DNA of 64,000 bases, from contig JAABTN010000010.1 of NCBI GenBank assembly GCA_011389895.1, positions 1 through 64,000 of the forward strand. The letters run 5' to 3'. Shown here piece by piece: positions 18,573-28,606 of the stretch. A program made the translations under genes and the position numbers. The stretch comes from Maritimibacter sp. Its GTDB lineage: Bacteria; Pseudomonadota; Alphaproteobacteria; Rhodobacterales; Rhodobacteraceae. Numbering within the stretch: the stretch's first letter is position 1; each line of letters opens with the position of its first letter. The notes under the pieces are model-generated. The model searched no databases. It was not told where the DNA came from and saw only the letters and a list, made by a program, of their open reading frames with translations.

Positions 18573-19575
18573 ATGCTTGCTTACACCTATACCCGCTACG
18601 GAGCGCCCGACGTTCTGACCCTGACATCCGTCGACAAACCGACCCCCAAGCCCGGTGAGGTTCTCATCAAGATCCTTGCAACGACCGTGAGTTCCGGTGA
18701 TTGGCGCGCCCGGAGCCTGACCATGCTCCGGGGTCTCGGGTTTGTCGGGCGACTGGTTTTTTGGCATTCGGGGCCTGCGCAAACAGGTTCTCGGCACCGA
18801 GTTTTCGGGCGTTGTCGAGGCGGTGGGCCAAGACGTGACGCGCTACGCGCCCGGTGACGCCGTGATCGGCTATCCCGGTGCGGGCTTCGGCGCCCATGCG
18901 GAATACATCGCGATGCCTGCGGACGGGAAACTGGTGAGAAAACCGTTCACCTTGGGGTTCGATGAAGCTGCGGCTGTCCCCTTTGGGGCAACGACAGCCT
19001 ATGATTTTCTGGTCAACAAGGCCGCGATCACGTCGGGCGAACGTGTGCTGATAAACGGGGCCTCCGGCGCGGTCGGGACGGCCAGCGTGCAGATCGCGAA
19101 ATTCCTTGGGGCCGAGGTGACGGCGGTTGCCAGCGCCAAGAACGCCGGTCTTGTCCGGAAGCTCGGGGCAGAACACGTCATCGACTACAATGAACGGGAT
19201 TTCGCGGCAGAAGGCCAACTGTACGATGTGGTCGTGGATACCGTTGGCACCGCCCCCTTCGTGCGGACGCGCCACGCGCTGCGCCCCGGCGGGCGTATGG
19301 TCATGATCTCGGGAAAAACGTCCGACATGATCCTTGGCCCGCTGAAGGCCCGGCTTGCAGGGCGTCGGATGATCAACGGTGTCGCTTCGGAAAGCCGGGA
19401 AAACCTGGAGACCGTGGTGAAGCTGATCAACGACGGGTTCTATCGCCCGGTGATAGACCGCACCGATGGCTTTGATGAAATGCGGCTGGCGCATGCCCAT
19501 GTGGATGCGGGGCACAAGACGGGGAGCGTCGTGGTGCGTGTCGCCGATGCCCCGGCCTTGAAGCTGGTGGGGTGA
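18573..19575 (+). pseudogene. Zinc-independent NAD(P)-dependent alcohol dehydrogenase / quinone oxidoreductase family, disrupted by a +1 frameshift
   Basis: N-terminal part MLAYTYTRYGAPDVLTLTSVDKPTPKPGEVLIKILATTVSSGDWRAR...GRLVF is in the frame of ORF 18234-18857. FGIRGLRKQVLGTEFSGVVEAVGQDV... continues in the frame of ORF 18742-19575. The switch occurs at the T6 run 18757-18762. Confidence 0.85.
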
Positions 19576-19613
19576 GCCGAAGCGCGGTGTGGGTCTGATG
19601 GACCCGCACGCCC

Positions 19614-19655
19614 CGAAAAAAAGCGCCGCGCAGGGAGATCCTGCGCGGCGTTTTT
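19614..19655. terminator. Bidirectional rho-independent terminator
   Basis: 11-bp perfect stem CGCCGCGCAGG-GAGAT-CCTGCGCGGCG with A-rich left and T5 right flanks, between convergent ADH and trxB. Confidence 0.9.
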
Positions 19656-19672
19656 GCGGTTATGGGGCGACG

Positions 19673-20659
19673 TCAGACCGGGGCTTTCTCCGCTTCCACG
19701 GCGGCTGCCGGTTCGGCGTCGTCCTGTTCGGCCAGCCAGCGTTCGGCGTCGAGCGCGGCCATGCACCCCATGCCGGCGCTTGTCACCGCCTGCCGGTAGA
19801 CATGGTCGGTCAGGTCGCCCGCGGCAAAAACGCCGGGGATCGAGGTGCGGGTGGTGCCCGGTTCGACCTTCACGTAGCCGCCGTGATGGGTTTCAAGCTG
19901 GTCGATGACCAATTCGTTGGCCGGGGCGTGGCCGATGGCGATGAACACGCCCTTCACGTCCAGCGTGGACACTTCGTCGGTCTTCACGTTCCTGATCCGC
20001 ACGCCTTCGACGCCCAGCGGCATGTCGGTGCCGGTGACTTCGTCCAGGACGTGATCCCAGAGCACCTCGATCTTCGGGTTCTTCTCTAGCCGGTTGATCA
20101 GGATCTTCTCGGCGCGGAATTCGTCGCGGCGGTGGATCACGGTGACCTTGGAGGCGAAATTGGTAAGAAACAGCGCCTCTTCCACGGCGGTGTTGCCGCC
20201 GCCGACCACGAGAATCTCCTGCCCCCGGTAGAAGAACCCGTCACAGGTGGCGCAGGCAGAGACGCCGAAGCCCTTGAACTTGTCCTCGGACGGGAGGCCC
20301 AGCCATTTCGCGCGCGCCCCGGTGGCGAGGATCACCGCCTCGGCTTCATAGGTCGCCCCAGAGTCGCCCTTGGCGACGAACGGGCGTTTGGACAGGTCGA
20401 GATCGGTGATGATGTCAGTGATGACCTCGGTCCCCATGGCCTTGGCGTGGGCTTCCATGTTGACCATGAGCTCGGGCCCCTGAATCTCGGTGTGCCCGGG
20501 CCAATTCTCGACCTCGGTGGTGGTGGTAAGCTGCCCGCCGGGCTCCATGCCCTGCACGAGAATGGGTTTGAGCATGGCGCGCGCGGCATAGACCCCGGCA
20601 GAGTAGCCGGCGGGGCCGGAGCCGATGATGAGCACGCGGGTATGATGCGTTCCGGACAT
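19673..20659 (-). CDS. trxB: Thioredoxin-disulfide reductase
   Basis: [18 protein letters not shown], redox site [41 protein letters not shown]. Confidence 0.96.
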   Translation of the reverse strand: MSGTHHTRVLIIGSGPAGYSAGVYAARAMLKPILVQGMEPGGQLTTTTEVENWPGHTEIQGPELMVNMEAHAKAMGTEVITDIITDLDLSKRPFVAKGDSGATYEAEAVILATGARAKWLGLPSEDKFKGFGVSACATCDGFFYRGQEILVVGGGNTAVEEALFLTNFASKVTVIHRRDEFRAEKILINRLEKNPKIEVLWDHVLDEVTGTDMPLGVEGVRIRNVKTDEVSTLDVKGVFIAIGHAPANELVIDQLETHHGGYVKVEPGTTRTSIPGVFAAGDLTDHVYRQAVTSAGMGCMAALDAERWLAEQDDAEPAAAVEAEKAPV

Positions 20660-20773
20660 GGCGAATCCCTTTTATTCGATGGTTCTCACCGATATAGGGG
20701 TGCGGGCCTGCGGTCGGAACCCCCTGCGGCAGACTGTCAGTTTTTGCACATTGGCGCATGTTTGAGACAGGAT

Positions 20774-20802
20774 ATTGCGCAAATGCGAAATATTATTGCG
20801 CA
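20774..20802. promoter_or_regulatory. Repeated TTGCGCA elements (ATTGCGCAAAT ... ATTGCGCA), candidate Lrp/AsnC-type site
   Basis: Two TTGCGCA copies about 20 bp apart in the trxB/Lrp divergent intergenic region. Confidence 0.4.
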
Positions 20803-20848
20803 GGGCGTCCTGTGCGGGTAAGGTTCTGCGAAACTCCGAGGACATCCC

Positions 20849-21349
20849 ATGCCCCCATCGAAACTTGACCCCATTGATCGCATGATCCTTGCCGAATTGC
20901 AGGCGGACGGGCGCATGACGAACGTGGAGCTTGCCAAGCGTGTCGGCATTTCGGCACCGCCCTGTCTGCGCCGGGTGCGCACGCTTGAAGAGGCGGGGTT
21001 CATCCGGGGGTATCATGCCGATGTGGATGCCCGCGCGCTGGGCTTCGAGGTGCAGGTGTTCGCCAATGTCGGCCTTGTCAGCCAAGCCGAGGCCGACCTG
21101 TCGGCCTTCGAGGCGCGGTGCCGTGACTGGCCGCTTGTGCGCGAGTGTCACATGCTGAACGGCGAGGTGGATTTCATCCTGAAATGCGTCGCGCCGGACC
21201 TGTCCACGTTCCAGACCTTCCTCACCGAAGAACTGACGGCGGCGGACAACGTGGCGAGCGTGAAGACATCGCTCGTGATCCGGGATGCCAAGCATGAACC
21301 GGGCGTGCCTTTCGACGTGCTCGAAGCCCGTATGGCCACGCAGGCCTGA
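20849..21349 (+). CDS. Lrp/AsnC family transcriptional regulator
   Basis: LDPIDRMILAELQADGRMTNVELAKRVGISAPPCLRRVRTLEEAGFIRGYHADVD. Confidence 0.95.
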   Translation: MPPSKLDPIDRMILAELQADGRMTNVELAKRVGISAPPCLRRVRTLEEAGFIRGYHADVDARALGFEVQVFANVGLVSQAEADLSAFEARCRDWPLVRECHMLNGEVDFILKCVAPDLSTFQTFLTEELTAADNVASVKTSLVIRDAKHEPGVPFDVLEARMATQA

Positions 21350-21383
21350 ACCCGAGGCCCAGGGCTCCGGGCGCGAAAGCAGG

Positions 21384-21412
21384 TTGCATATGACCCGGAA
21401 CCGGGCTATACG
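21384..21412 (+). promoter_or_regulatory. Candidate sigma70-type promoter for the cold-shock gene (TTGCAT-N17-TATACG)
   Basis: Spacing of 17; implies a 5' UTR of about 115 nt, typical of csp genes. Confidence 0.5.
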
Positions 21413-21531
21413 AACGGCGCTACAATCTATTCTACTGCACCTGTCTCCTAAAAGGCTTCAGCTTGCCACTACGAACTGACTGAGCCGATCTGCCGCATTC
21501 CGTGGGCAGAAAACAACTAGGAGTAAACACG

Positions 21532-21738
21532 ATGGCCAAAGGCACCGTGAAATGGTTCAACCCCACTAAAGGCTTCGGCTTTATCGCACCGGAAGATGGT
21601 GGACGCGACGTGTTCGTGCACATCTCTGCCGTTGAGCGCGCCGGGATTTCCGAACTCAAGGACGGCCAAGCCGTCACGTTCGAAATGGAAGCTGGCCGTG
21701 ATGGCCGCGAGTCCGCGTCGAACATCGAACTCGCGTAA
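21532..21738 (+). CDS. Cold-shock protein (CspA family)
   Basis: MAKGTVKWFNPTKGFGFIAPEDGGRDVFVHISAVERAG; RNP1/RNP2 motifs. Confidence 0.97.
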   Translation: MAKGTVKWFNPTKGFGFIAPEDGGRDVFVHISAVERAGISELKDGQAVTFEMEAGRDGRESASNIELA

Positions 21739-21759
21739 GCGACGTTTCTTGACCGATAG

Positions 21760-21793
21760 AAGGCGGCAGGGTGAAAGCCCTGCCGCCTTTTTC
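21760..21793 (+). terminator. Rho-independent terminator of the cold-shock gene
   Basis: AAGGCGGCAGGG-TGAAAG-CCCTGCCGCC followed by TTTTTC. Confidence 0.92.
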
Positions 21794-21810
21794 TTTGGGC
21801 GTCGCCAGTT

Positions 21811-23772
21811 TCAGGCGGGCACCGCGCGGCCGCGATCGGGTTTGACCGCGTGGTCCTGCGGCAGAAGAAAGCCCGCGAAGAAATCTGCCAATGCGCCATG
21901 CGCGTCAAGCGGCAGGATATGTGCCACGTATTGGTCCGGGCGCACCACGATCATGCAGCCCTGATGCCGGTCGATGCCGCGCATCTTGTAGATATCCTGA
22001 CCTGTTTTATGGTCGACGCAGAACACCTTTTCATGGTCGCGCAGGCCAAGCGCGCCCTTTTCCGGCCGCAGGAGCGGCGGCATGTCGGGCATCGCGATCT
22101 GGTCAAAGCTTTGCTGGAACACCGCGCGCAGGTCGATGACCGCGTCAATATCCTCGTCCGACCGGGTGTAGCGGCGGACAGGTGAGGCGGGGTCGGTTGC
22201 CAGCCAATCGGCGAGTGCGTGGATGCGCCCACCCTTCGTGCCATCGGCTTTGCCGCCGAAGGCATAGATCCTCCATCTGGCATCGGCTTGCGCCACATGG
22301 CCGAGTTGGAGCGCCATGGCGTCCGCCACCCGCACCACCGGGGCCGAATGGAACCGTTTGCCGACCGGTTGCCCGGTCGCAAGCGCCTGTTGCGCGTCGA
22401 CAGAGGTGAGCGTCGATGGGTCGTAGCGCACGGCAAGGCCACCGGTGAATTCGAGGTTCTCGATGAAATGCTTCTGGAAGCGCGGCATCTCACGCCCGTC
22501 AAGCTCGTCATCGTCCAACGGGGCCGACATGATGCGTGCCCATTTGTGATCGGTCTCCACGAGCCGCTTGGCCTCGGTCCGCCGTTCGGCGGTATAGCTG
22601 TGCAAAAGCGCGGGGTCCGAGCGCCCCTTGAGCACCTGAATCAGTTTCCAGCCCAGGTTGAAGGTGTCGCCCATGGAAACGTTCATGCCTTGGCCCGCCT
22701 TGGGCGAATGGGTGTGGCAGGCGTCCCCGGCGGTGAAGACGCGGGGGTTTCGCGTCGCGGTCTCGCCCTCGGGCACATCGTCGAACCGGTCGGTAAGCCG
22801 GTGCCCGATTTCGTAGACCGACCACCAGACGACTTCCTTCACGTCGATGGAATAGGGCGCCATGATCCGGTTCGCCGCCGCGATCATGTCTGAGACGTCG
22901 AGATTGCGGTTGGCGACGCGTTCGTCCGGGTTGAGCTTGTCAAGCTCGACATACATGCGAAACAGGTATCCGCCCTCACGCGGGAGGATAAGCAGGTTGC
23001 CTTCGCTGGCCGAGGTGATGAGGTTTTTCATCCGGATATCCGGGAAGTCGGAATTGGCGAGAATGTCCATGACACCCCAAGCCTGATGCGCGGCGTCGCC
23101 GTGAAGGTGCCCGCCAATCGCCTTGCGCACGTTCGAGCGCGCCCCATCTGCCCCGACGACATAGCCCGCGCGGACCGTCATGGTGGTGCCATCGCCGCGT
23201 GCCAGCGTGACGGTGACCGGGTGGTCGGTGCTGCCGGCGCCGGCGTCTGCGTCGATGTGGAGCGTTTGAACGGACAGGTCGTAATCGGGTTCAAGCCGGG
23301 TCGGGGATTTACGCATCACGTCGAGGAACAGTTGGTGAATGCGCGCTTGGTTCACGAGCGTGTGGGGCATTTCGGATTGGTCATCGGCCACGTCCTGTTG
23401 CCGGCCAACGCGGCGGATGTTGGCGGGGTTGTCCGGATCCGGCATCCAGAAATTGGTCTGGTTGACCCAATAGGCCTCGCGCTTGACCGTTTCGCCGAAA
23501 CCGAAGGCCTGAAACATCTCCATGGAGCGCACGTTGACACCATCCGCTTGACCCTTCTCGATCGGGCCGGGCTTCGGCTCCACGATCATCGTCGTGATGT
23601 CGGGAAACTGTGCAAGCTGCGCGGCAAGACACAGGCCCGCCGGGCCGCAGCCCGCGATCAGCACGTCCACCTCGTCGGGGATCACCCGACCGCTGTCTGG
23701 TGTCGCCGCGTTGTCGGCGGCCGGTTTGAGGTCGGGGTCGCCGGGGCGGAACCCATCCACGTAATACTGCAT
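21811..23772 (-). CDS. FAD-binding phenol 2-monooxygenase / 3-hydroxybenzoate 4-monooxygenase-type flavoprotein
   Basis: VDVLIAGCGPAGLCLAAQLAQ, VGADGARSNVRKAIG, FTAGDACHTHSPKAGQGMNVSMGDTFNLGWKL, C-terminal thioredoxin-like part with VRPDQYVAHILPLD. Confidence 0.88.
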   Translation of the reverse strand: MQYYVDGFRPGDPDLKPAADNAATPDSGRVIPDEVDVLIAGCGPAGLCLAAQLAQFPDITTMIVEPKPGPIEKGQADGVNVRSMEMFQAFGFGETVKREAYWVNQTNFWMPDPDNPANIRRVGRQQDVADDQSEMPHTLVNQARIHQLFLDVMRKSPTRLEPDYDLSVQTLHIDADAGAGSTDHPVTVTLARGDGTTMTVRAGYVVGADGARSNVRKAIGGHLHGDAAHQAWGVMDILANSDFPDIRMKNLITSASEGNLLILPREGGYLFRMYVELDKLNPDERVANRNLDVSDMIAAANRIMAPYSIDVKEVVWWSVYEIGHRLTDRFDDVPEGETATRNPRVFTAGDACHTHSPKAGQGMNVSMGDTFNLGWKLIQVLKGRSDPALLHSYTAERRTEAKRLVETDHKWARIMSAPLDDDELDGREMPRFQKHFIENLEFTGGLAVRYDPSTLTSVDAQQALATGQPVGKRFHSAPVVRVADAMALQLGHVAQADARWRIYAFGGKADGTKGGRIHALADWLATDPASPVRRYTRSDEDIDAVIDLRAVFQQSFDQIAMPDMPPLLRPEKGALGLRDHEKVFCVDHKTGQDIYKMRGIDRHQGCMIVVRPDQYVAHILPLDAHGALADFFAGFLLPQDHAVKPDRGRAVPA

Positions 23773-24179
23773 CGCGTTTCCTCCTGTCGCGCGGGGTCTG
23801 GCGTAATAGTAGCTATACTTACTAATTTTCGTCAAGAAGAAAGTAAGCATACATACCAATGCACTGGGCATGCAGCAGCACCCGCTGCGATTCGGTGGGA
23901 TTCAGTTGGAATCGGCGCGCTGCGGCGGGTTTGGTGATTCTCCGGCCTGCCTGTGAGTTGCCGGACATGTGCGGGTGGCGGTCGGGTCATTGCCGGGAAT
24001 GTGAACGCGGCGTGAGCCACCGCGTGGCCCCAGAACCACGAATTTCGCTGTCGTGGCGGCTTTTTTGCCCCGGTACCGTTGCCTTCTTTTGCTCAAGGCC
24101 GGTTAAATGACCTTGGACAAATGCTTTTTCGTCATCGGGCCTCTGTCGACCCGAGGGCGCACCACGAGGGGGACACGAT

Positions 24180-24917
24180 TTGCCGCAACTGAGCCATGTC
24201 GCTTTGAAGCTGATTTCTGTGGTTTTCGCCGGGCTGACGCTTGCCGCCTGCGCCACCGTGACGGACGACGGGGCCGGGACCGCCGTCAACTCTGAGGGCG
24301 AGGTGCTGCCTTACATCTCGAGCAAGACCGCCTCGATGTATCGGGAATTCGACGATGGCCAATTCGTGGTGCCCCAGATTTCGCGCCAGTACCTGTCGGA
24401 GGATGTGAAGCGGCAATACGTGCCCTATTATGCGCCGCATCCGGAGGGGACGATCATCGTCGATCCCTACGACCGCAGGCTGTACCTGATTTCCGGACCG
24501 AACGAGGCGATGCGCTACACCGTGGGTGTGGGTAAGGCGGGCTATGGGCTGCGCGGCAATTCGACGATCCGGCGCAAGGAAGAATGGCCCTACTGGACCC
24601 CGACCCAGAACATGTTGCGCCGGGAGCCGGAAAAATACCGCCCCGTGGCCGGTGGGGTGGAAGGCGGGCTGGAAAACCCGCTTGGCGCGCGGGCGCTCTA
24701 TCTCTACCGGGGCGGGCGTGACACGCTCTACCGGATCCACGGCACGCCTTACCCCTGGACCGTGGGGGGCACGGATTCGGGGGGCTGCATCCGGATGTTC
24801 AACCAAGATGCGATCCACCTGTTCGCCAACGTGCCGACAGGGACCAAGGTCATCATCTTGGGCGAGGAGCAGAAGGGCCAGTGGACCACGCCGCTCGTCG
24901 CGGGCTCATCTGCGTGA
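24180..24917 (+). CDS. L,D-transpeptidase (YkuD domain), lipoprotein-like
   Basis: Lipobox-like LTLAACA; catalytic motif YRIHGTPYPWTVGGTDSGGCIRMFNQDAIHLF. Confidence 0.92.
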   Translation: MPQLSHVALKLISVVFAGLTLAACATVTDDGAGTAVNSEGEVLPYISSKTASMYREFDDGQFVVPQISRQYLSEDVKRQYVPYYAPHPEGTIIVDPYDRRLYLISGPNEAMRYTVGVGKAGYGLRGNSTIRRKEEWPYWTPTQNMLRREPEKYRPVAGGVEGGLENPLGARALYLYRGGRDTLYRIHGTPYPWTVGGTDSGGCIRMFNQDAIHLFANVPTGTKVIILGEEQKGQWTTPLVAGSSA

Positions 24918-25100
24918 AAACACAGCCGGGGCGCGCAGAGTGCCCGGCGGCGCAGGCCGCATGAGCGGCCCAGTTCGCGACCCATGCGCGGGATCCCGCG
25001 CGGGCCATTTTGGTGCTGTCCAAATCACCCCCCGCGCGGATAATGTCGGCAAAACCCCTCGGGTCACCCCGACGTATTCATCGCTAGGAATTGGCTTTTC

Positions 25101-25928
25101 GTGACTGTCGCCCGCGCCGCGTTCATTGCCCTCTTGTCGCTTGTGCTTCTGTCCTGTGGCGGCCCACCCACCGGGCCCCGCATGGGTGACCCCAAGCCGC
25201 TTTTGCCCGAGAATTACCCGGCGCAGGGCATCCCGGCGCAATTCGGCGATGTCGACCCGATCGACTGGACCGAGCATGAAATTCGCCCCGACGCCTACCC
25301 GGTGCACGGGATCGACGCGTCGCGGTATCAGGGCGAGATCGACTTTGCCACGGCGCGGGCCAACGGGATTGCCTTTGCCGTTCTGAAAGTGACCGAGGGG
25401 GGCGATCACCTCGACCCCGGGTATGCGATCAATGCGCAGCGCGCGCGCGCCGCCGGGGTGCCGGTCGGCGGGTATCATTTCTACTATTTCTGCCGCACCG
25501 CAGCCGAACAGGCGCACTGGTTCATCGCCAACACCCCGCGTGTTTCCGGCGATTTGCCCCCGGTTCTCGACATGGAATGGAACCACCAGTCGCGCACCTG
25601 TCGCGCCCGCCCGGACCCAGACGAGGTGCGCGCTAACATCGCGGAATACTCGCGTATCGTGGCGGCACATTACGGCACCCGCCCGGTGATCTACACCACG
25701 CCCGATTTCTACGCCGACAACGATCTGGGACAATTGGCGGGGGCGGAATTCTGGCTGCGGTCGGTGGCGGCACATCCAAGCGAACGTTACCCGGATGAGC
25801 GTTGGACATTCTGGCAATACACCGGCACCGGCGTGGTCCGGGGGGTGAAGGGCAAGGTCGACATCAACGCATTTGCGGGCAGCCCCGAAAGCTGGGCGGC
25901 GTGGTATGCGGCGCGGCACCAGCCCTGA
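25101..25928 (+). CDS. Glycoside hydrolase family 25 (lysozyme M1-like) lipoprotein
   Basis: Lipobox VLLSCGG; HGIDASRYQGEIDFATARANGIAFAVLKVTEGGDHLDPGYAINAQRARAAGVPVGGYHFY and VLDMEW. Confidence 0.92.
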   Translation: MTVARAAFIALLSLVLLSCGGPPTGPRMGDPKPLLPENYPAQGIPAQFGDVDPIDWTEHEIRPDAYPVHGIDASRYQGEIDFATARANGIAFAVLKVTEGGDHLDPGYAINAQRARAAGVPVGGYHFYYFCRTAAEQAHWFIANTPRVSGDLPPVLDMEWNHQSRTCRARPDPDEVRANIAEYSRIVAAHYGTRPVIYTTPDFYADNDLGQLAGAEFWLRSVAAHPSERYPDERWTFWQYTGTGVVRGVKGKVDINAFAGSPESWAAWYAARHQP

Positions 25929-25992
25929 CACCCATGGTTGCAGCGCCCGGACCAAGTGCCTATGTCGGGTCCAGCAAACGAAAGGCCATATC

Positions 25993-26373
25993 TTGCGCAA
26001 CGCGGCACTCATGCTTGGCATCATCGGCGGATTGATCGCCATGATCGTCGGGTTCTTCAACTTTGGGTATACCGAGCTTCTGGCCCGGCAGGATGAGTTG
26101 GGCGATTTCGCCAACGAGGTTTTGCGCCAGCCGGACAATACCCAGCTGTTGCGGATGGCGAGCTTCATTGGCCCGCTTCTTGCGATCGCGGGCGGGGCCA
26201 TGGCCAAGATACGGGCGCTTTGGGGTGGTCTCCTGATGCTGGCTGCGGGCGGGCTGATCTACTACGCGTTCGGCTTCGGGGCCTTCACGATGTTTCCCAT
26301 CGGCTTCACGCTGGTGGGCGGTTTCCTTGCACTGGCCGCCGGTCGCCCGGATGAGCCCAAGGCCCATTTCTGA
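25993..26373 (+). CDS. Small integral membrane protein, unknown function
   Basis: Several hydrophobic segments (ALMLGIIGGLIAMIVGFFNFGY; FIGPLLAIAGGAMAKI). Start may be TTG 25993 or ATG 26011. Confidence 0.65.
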   Translation: MRNAALMLGIIGGLIAMIVGFFNFGYTELLARQDELGDFANEVLRQPDNTQLLRMASFIGPLLAIAGGAMAKIRALWGGLLMLAAGGLIYYAFGFGAFTMFPIGFTLVGGFLALAAGRPDEPKAHF

Positions 26374-26397
26374 GCAATCCTGACCCTCCCGGACATG

Positions 26398-26433
26398 CGA
26401 AAAGCCGCCCCCAAAGGGAGCGGCTTTTTCCTG
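26398..26433 (+). terminator. Rho-independent terminator
   Basis: AAAAGCCGCCCCCAAAGGGAGCGGCTTTTTC hairpin plus T-run. Confidence 0.8.
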
Positions 26434-26472
26434 TGACGTCCATGGTGTCCCGGGCCAGACCCGGGGTGCGGC

Positions 26473-26592
26473 TCAGGCGGCTTTCGCGCGGGCTGCTGCC
26501 GCCTTGCGGTTCCCGCGTGTGAACGGGAGCGTGCAGTCTTCCTTATCCGCGGTCTCGATGATGGATTTGATCCAACGCTGTTTCTTGCTCAT
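26473..26592 (-). CDS. Small basic protein of 39 aa (MSKKQRWIKSIIETADKEDCTLPFTRGNRKAAAARAKAA)
   Basis: Read directly on the minus strand in an otherwise empty gap; below the ORF-track size cutoff. Confidence 0.65.
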   Translation of the reverse strand: MSKKQRWIKSIIETADKEDCTLPFTRGNRKAAAARAKAA

Positions 26593-26774
26593 GACGTGCC
26601 CCATGTTTTTTCCTTGGTGTCATTGTTCTCATCTCCGGGCATGGCCCGTGTCCTGAGATCAATAAGCCCCCGGAATGGGGCGAGTCTGGGGCAGGTTCGG
26701 GGAAAGTTGGTGCCAAGGATCGGGCCATTGCGTGCCCTCTGCGGGCCACAGAGCGCACCGGACGGTTGGGGCGC

Positions 26775-27539
26775 TCAGAGCCGGATGGCCGAGATCAACC
26801 GGCCATAGTCGGCTTCCTTGTGGTGCACCGAGCGGCGGAAGGAATAGAACCTGTCCGGGTCGCCGTAGGTGCAATGCCGGGTCCATTGGGCCGCCCCCAC
26901 GCCCGCCTCGCGCAGGCGATGCAGGCCAAAGGCGGGCAGATCAAAATGCACACGGTCGCCGTCGCCTCCGACAAAGAACCGGTCATACCCCGGGTCTTCG
27001 TCCATGAAGCGCTCGAAAAACTCCGGCCCGACTTCGTAGGCCGCTTGCGAGATCGTCGGGCCGATCACCGCCGAGATATTGGCGCGGTTGGCCCCCAACC
27101 CCTCCATCGCGTCGAGCGTGGCCTCCAACACCCCGTCGATCGCCCCGCGCCAGCCCGCGTGGGCCGCGCCGATGACGCCCGCGTCGGGGTCTGCGAAAAG
27201 CACGGGTTCGCAATCCGCGGTCAGGATCGCCAAGGCTACGCCGGGGGTGTTGGTGACCAGCGCGTCCGCCTTCGGCTTGTCGCCCTCAAGCGGCGCGTCG
27301 ATCACCGCGACCTCGGCGGAATGGACCTGGTGAATGGTGACAAGCGCCTCTGGGGCCAGGCCAAGCGCGCTGGCCGCCCGGGCCCGGTTCATCGCCACCG
27401 CGTCGGCCTGATCCTGTGATCCGCCACCGCAATTCAACCCGGAATAGATGCCTGATGATGCCCCGCCCTTGCGGGTGAAGAACCCGTGGGTCAGCCCCGT
27501 GAGGGCGGGCGAGGTGATCAATTCGAGGTTCATGGTCAA
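26775..27539 (-). CDS. pgeF: Peptidoglycan editing factor / laccase-domain (YfiH) protein
   Basis: HGFFTRKGGASSGIYSGLNCGGGSQD, IHQVHSAEV, ADCEPVLFADPDAGVIGAAHAGWRGA. Confidence 0.93.
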   Translation of the reverse strand: MTMNLELITSPALTGLTHGFFTRKGGASSGIYSGLNCGGGSQDQADAVAMNRARAASALGLAPEALVTIHQVHSAEVAVIDAPLEGDKPKADALVTNTPGVALAILTADCEPVLFADPDAGVIGAAHAGWRGAIDGVLEATLDAMEGLGANRANISAVIGPTISQAAYEVGPEFFERFMDEDPGYDRFFVGGDGDRVHFDLPAFGLHRLREAGVGAAQWTRHCTYGDPDRFYSFRRSVHHKEADYGRLISAIRL

Positions 27540-28588
27540 AGCCCCGGCAGGTGCGCGGCACCGGGCGCGACGAGGCCCAGCACCTTGAACAGGTCACCCA
27601 TTTCATCGGGGTGCGTCAAGCGGCGATGCGCGGCGATATGGCTGTCGCGCGCCGGACCGGTGAGCTGTTGGGCAAGCGTCTGGGCGCGTTGCGTGATGCC
27701 GAGACGTTCCAAAAACACGCCCTGCGGGGTAAGCGGCGCGGGGGTGAGCACGGGGGCGGCCTCCGCAAGGGCGCGGAAATCCACATGCGCCGTGAGGTCG
27801 GCATTGCCGGGGGCGGCGAGAGGGTCGACCTTTTCATGTGCGCTCAGCGCCTGAAACGTGTGGCCCGGCGCGCCCCAACTGCCGTAGTCTATGATAAGCG
27901 CCGCGCCGCCCTGTTCGGCGATCCGGGCGGCGATCTCGGCCATGATGGCCCCGGCGGCGGGGCGAAGCTCGACCAGCGTGCCATGGGCCACCTCGGACCA
28001 GCTTGCAAGCGCGGGTTGATCGGTCGGCCCGCCCAGCCCGAAGGCGAGGGTGCCGTTTTGCACCCCGATCTGGCGTTCGCGCCATGTCTCGCCCTCGCGC
28101 AGGAACTGGCGGATTGGGAGCGCGTCGAAAAATTCGTTCGCGACCACGAAAAGCGGCGCGTCGGGCAGGTCGGCGACGCTGTCGACCGTGGTGATGTCGT
28201 GGACTTTCAGCGTCTGGACCTGTTTTTTCGCCAGCACGGGCGAGGCTTCGACGAGCGCGATCTGCACCGCGTCATGGAACCCCGGCACCGACCGGGTCGC
28301 GCGCAGGATATCGGCCATCAGCGTGCCGCGCCCGGGGCCAAGCTCGGCCAAGGTGGCCGGGCGGGGCGATCCCTGATCCAGCCACGCCTGCGCGAGGGCG
28401 AGACCGATGATCTCTCCGAACATCTGGCTGATTTCCGGCGCGGTGGTGAAATCGCCTGCCGCGCCCAACGGGTCGCGCGTGGTGTAATAGCCATCGCGCG
28501 GATCGAGCAGGCATTCGACCATGTAATCCGCGACGGTGATCGGCCCGGTTTCCGATATCCGGGCGACAAGACGGTCCTTGAGGCTCAT
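27536..28588 (-). CDS. SAM-dependent methyltransferase, MidA/NDUFAF7 family
   Basis: TVADYMVECLLDPRDGYYTTRDPLGAAGDFTTAPEISQMFGEIIG; ELGPGRGTLMADILR. Confidence 0.93.
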   Translation of the reverse strand: MSLKDRLVARISETGPITVADYMVECLLDPRDGYYTTRDPLGAAGDFTTAPEISQMFGEIIGLALAQAWLDQGSPRPATLAELGPGRGTLMADILRATRSVPGFHDAVQIALVEASPVLAKKQVQTLKVHDITTVDSVADLPDAPLFVVANEFFDALPIRQFLREGETWRERQIGVQNGTLAFGLGGPTDQPALASWSEVAHGTLVELRPAAGAIMAEIAARIAEQGGAALIIDYGSWGAPGHTFQALSAHEKVDPLAAPGNADLTAHVDFRALAEAAPVLTPAPLTPQGVFLERLGITQRAQTLAQQLTGPARDSHIAAHRRLTHPDEMGDLFKVLGLVAPGAAHLPGL

Positions 28589-28606
28589 GACAGGCTCATC
28601 ATGCGC

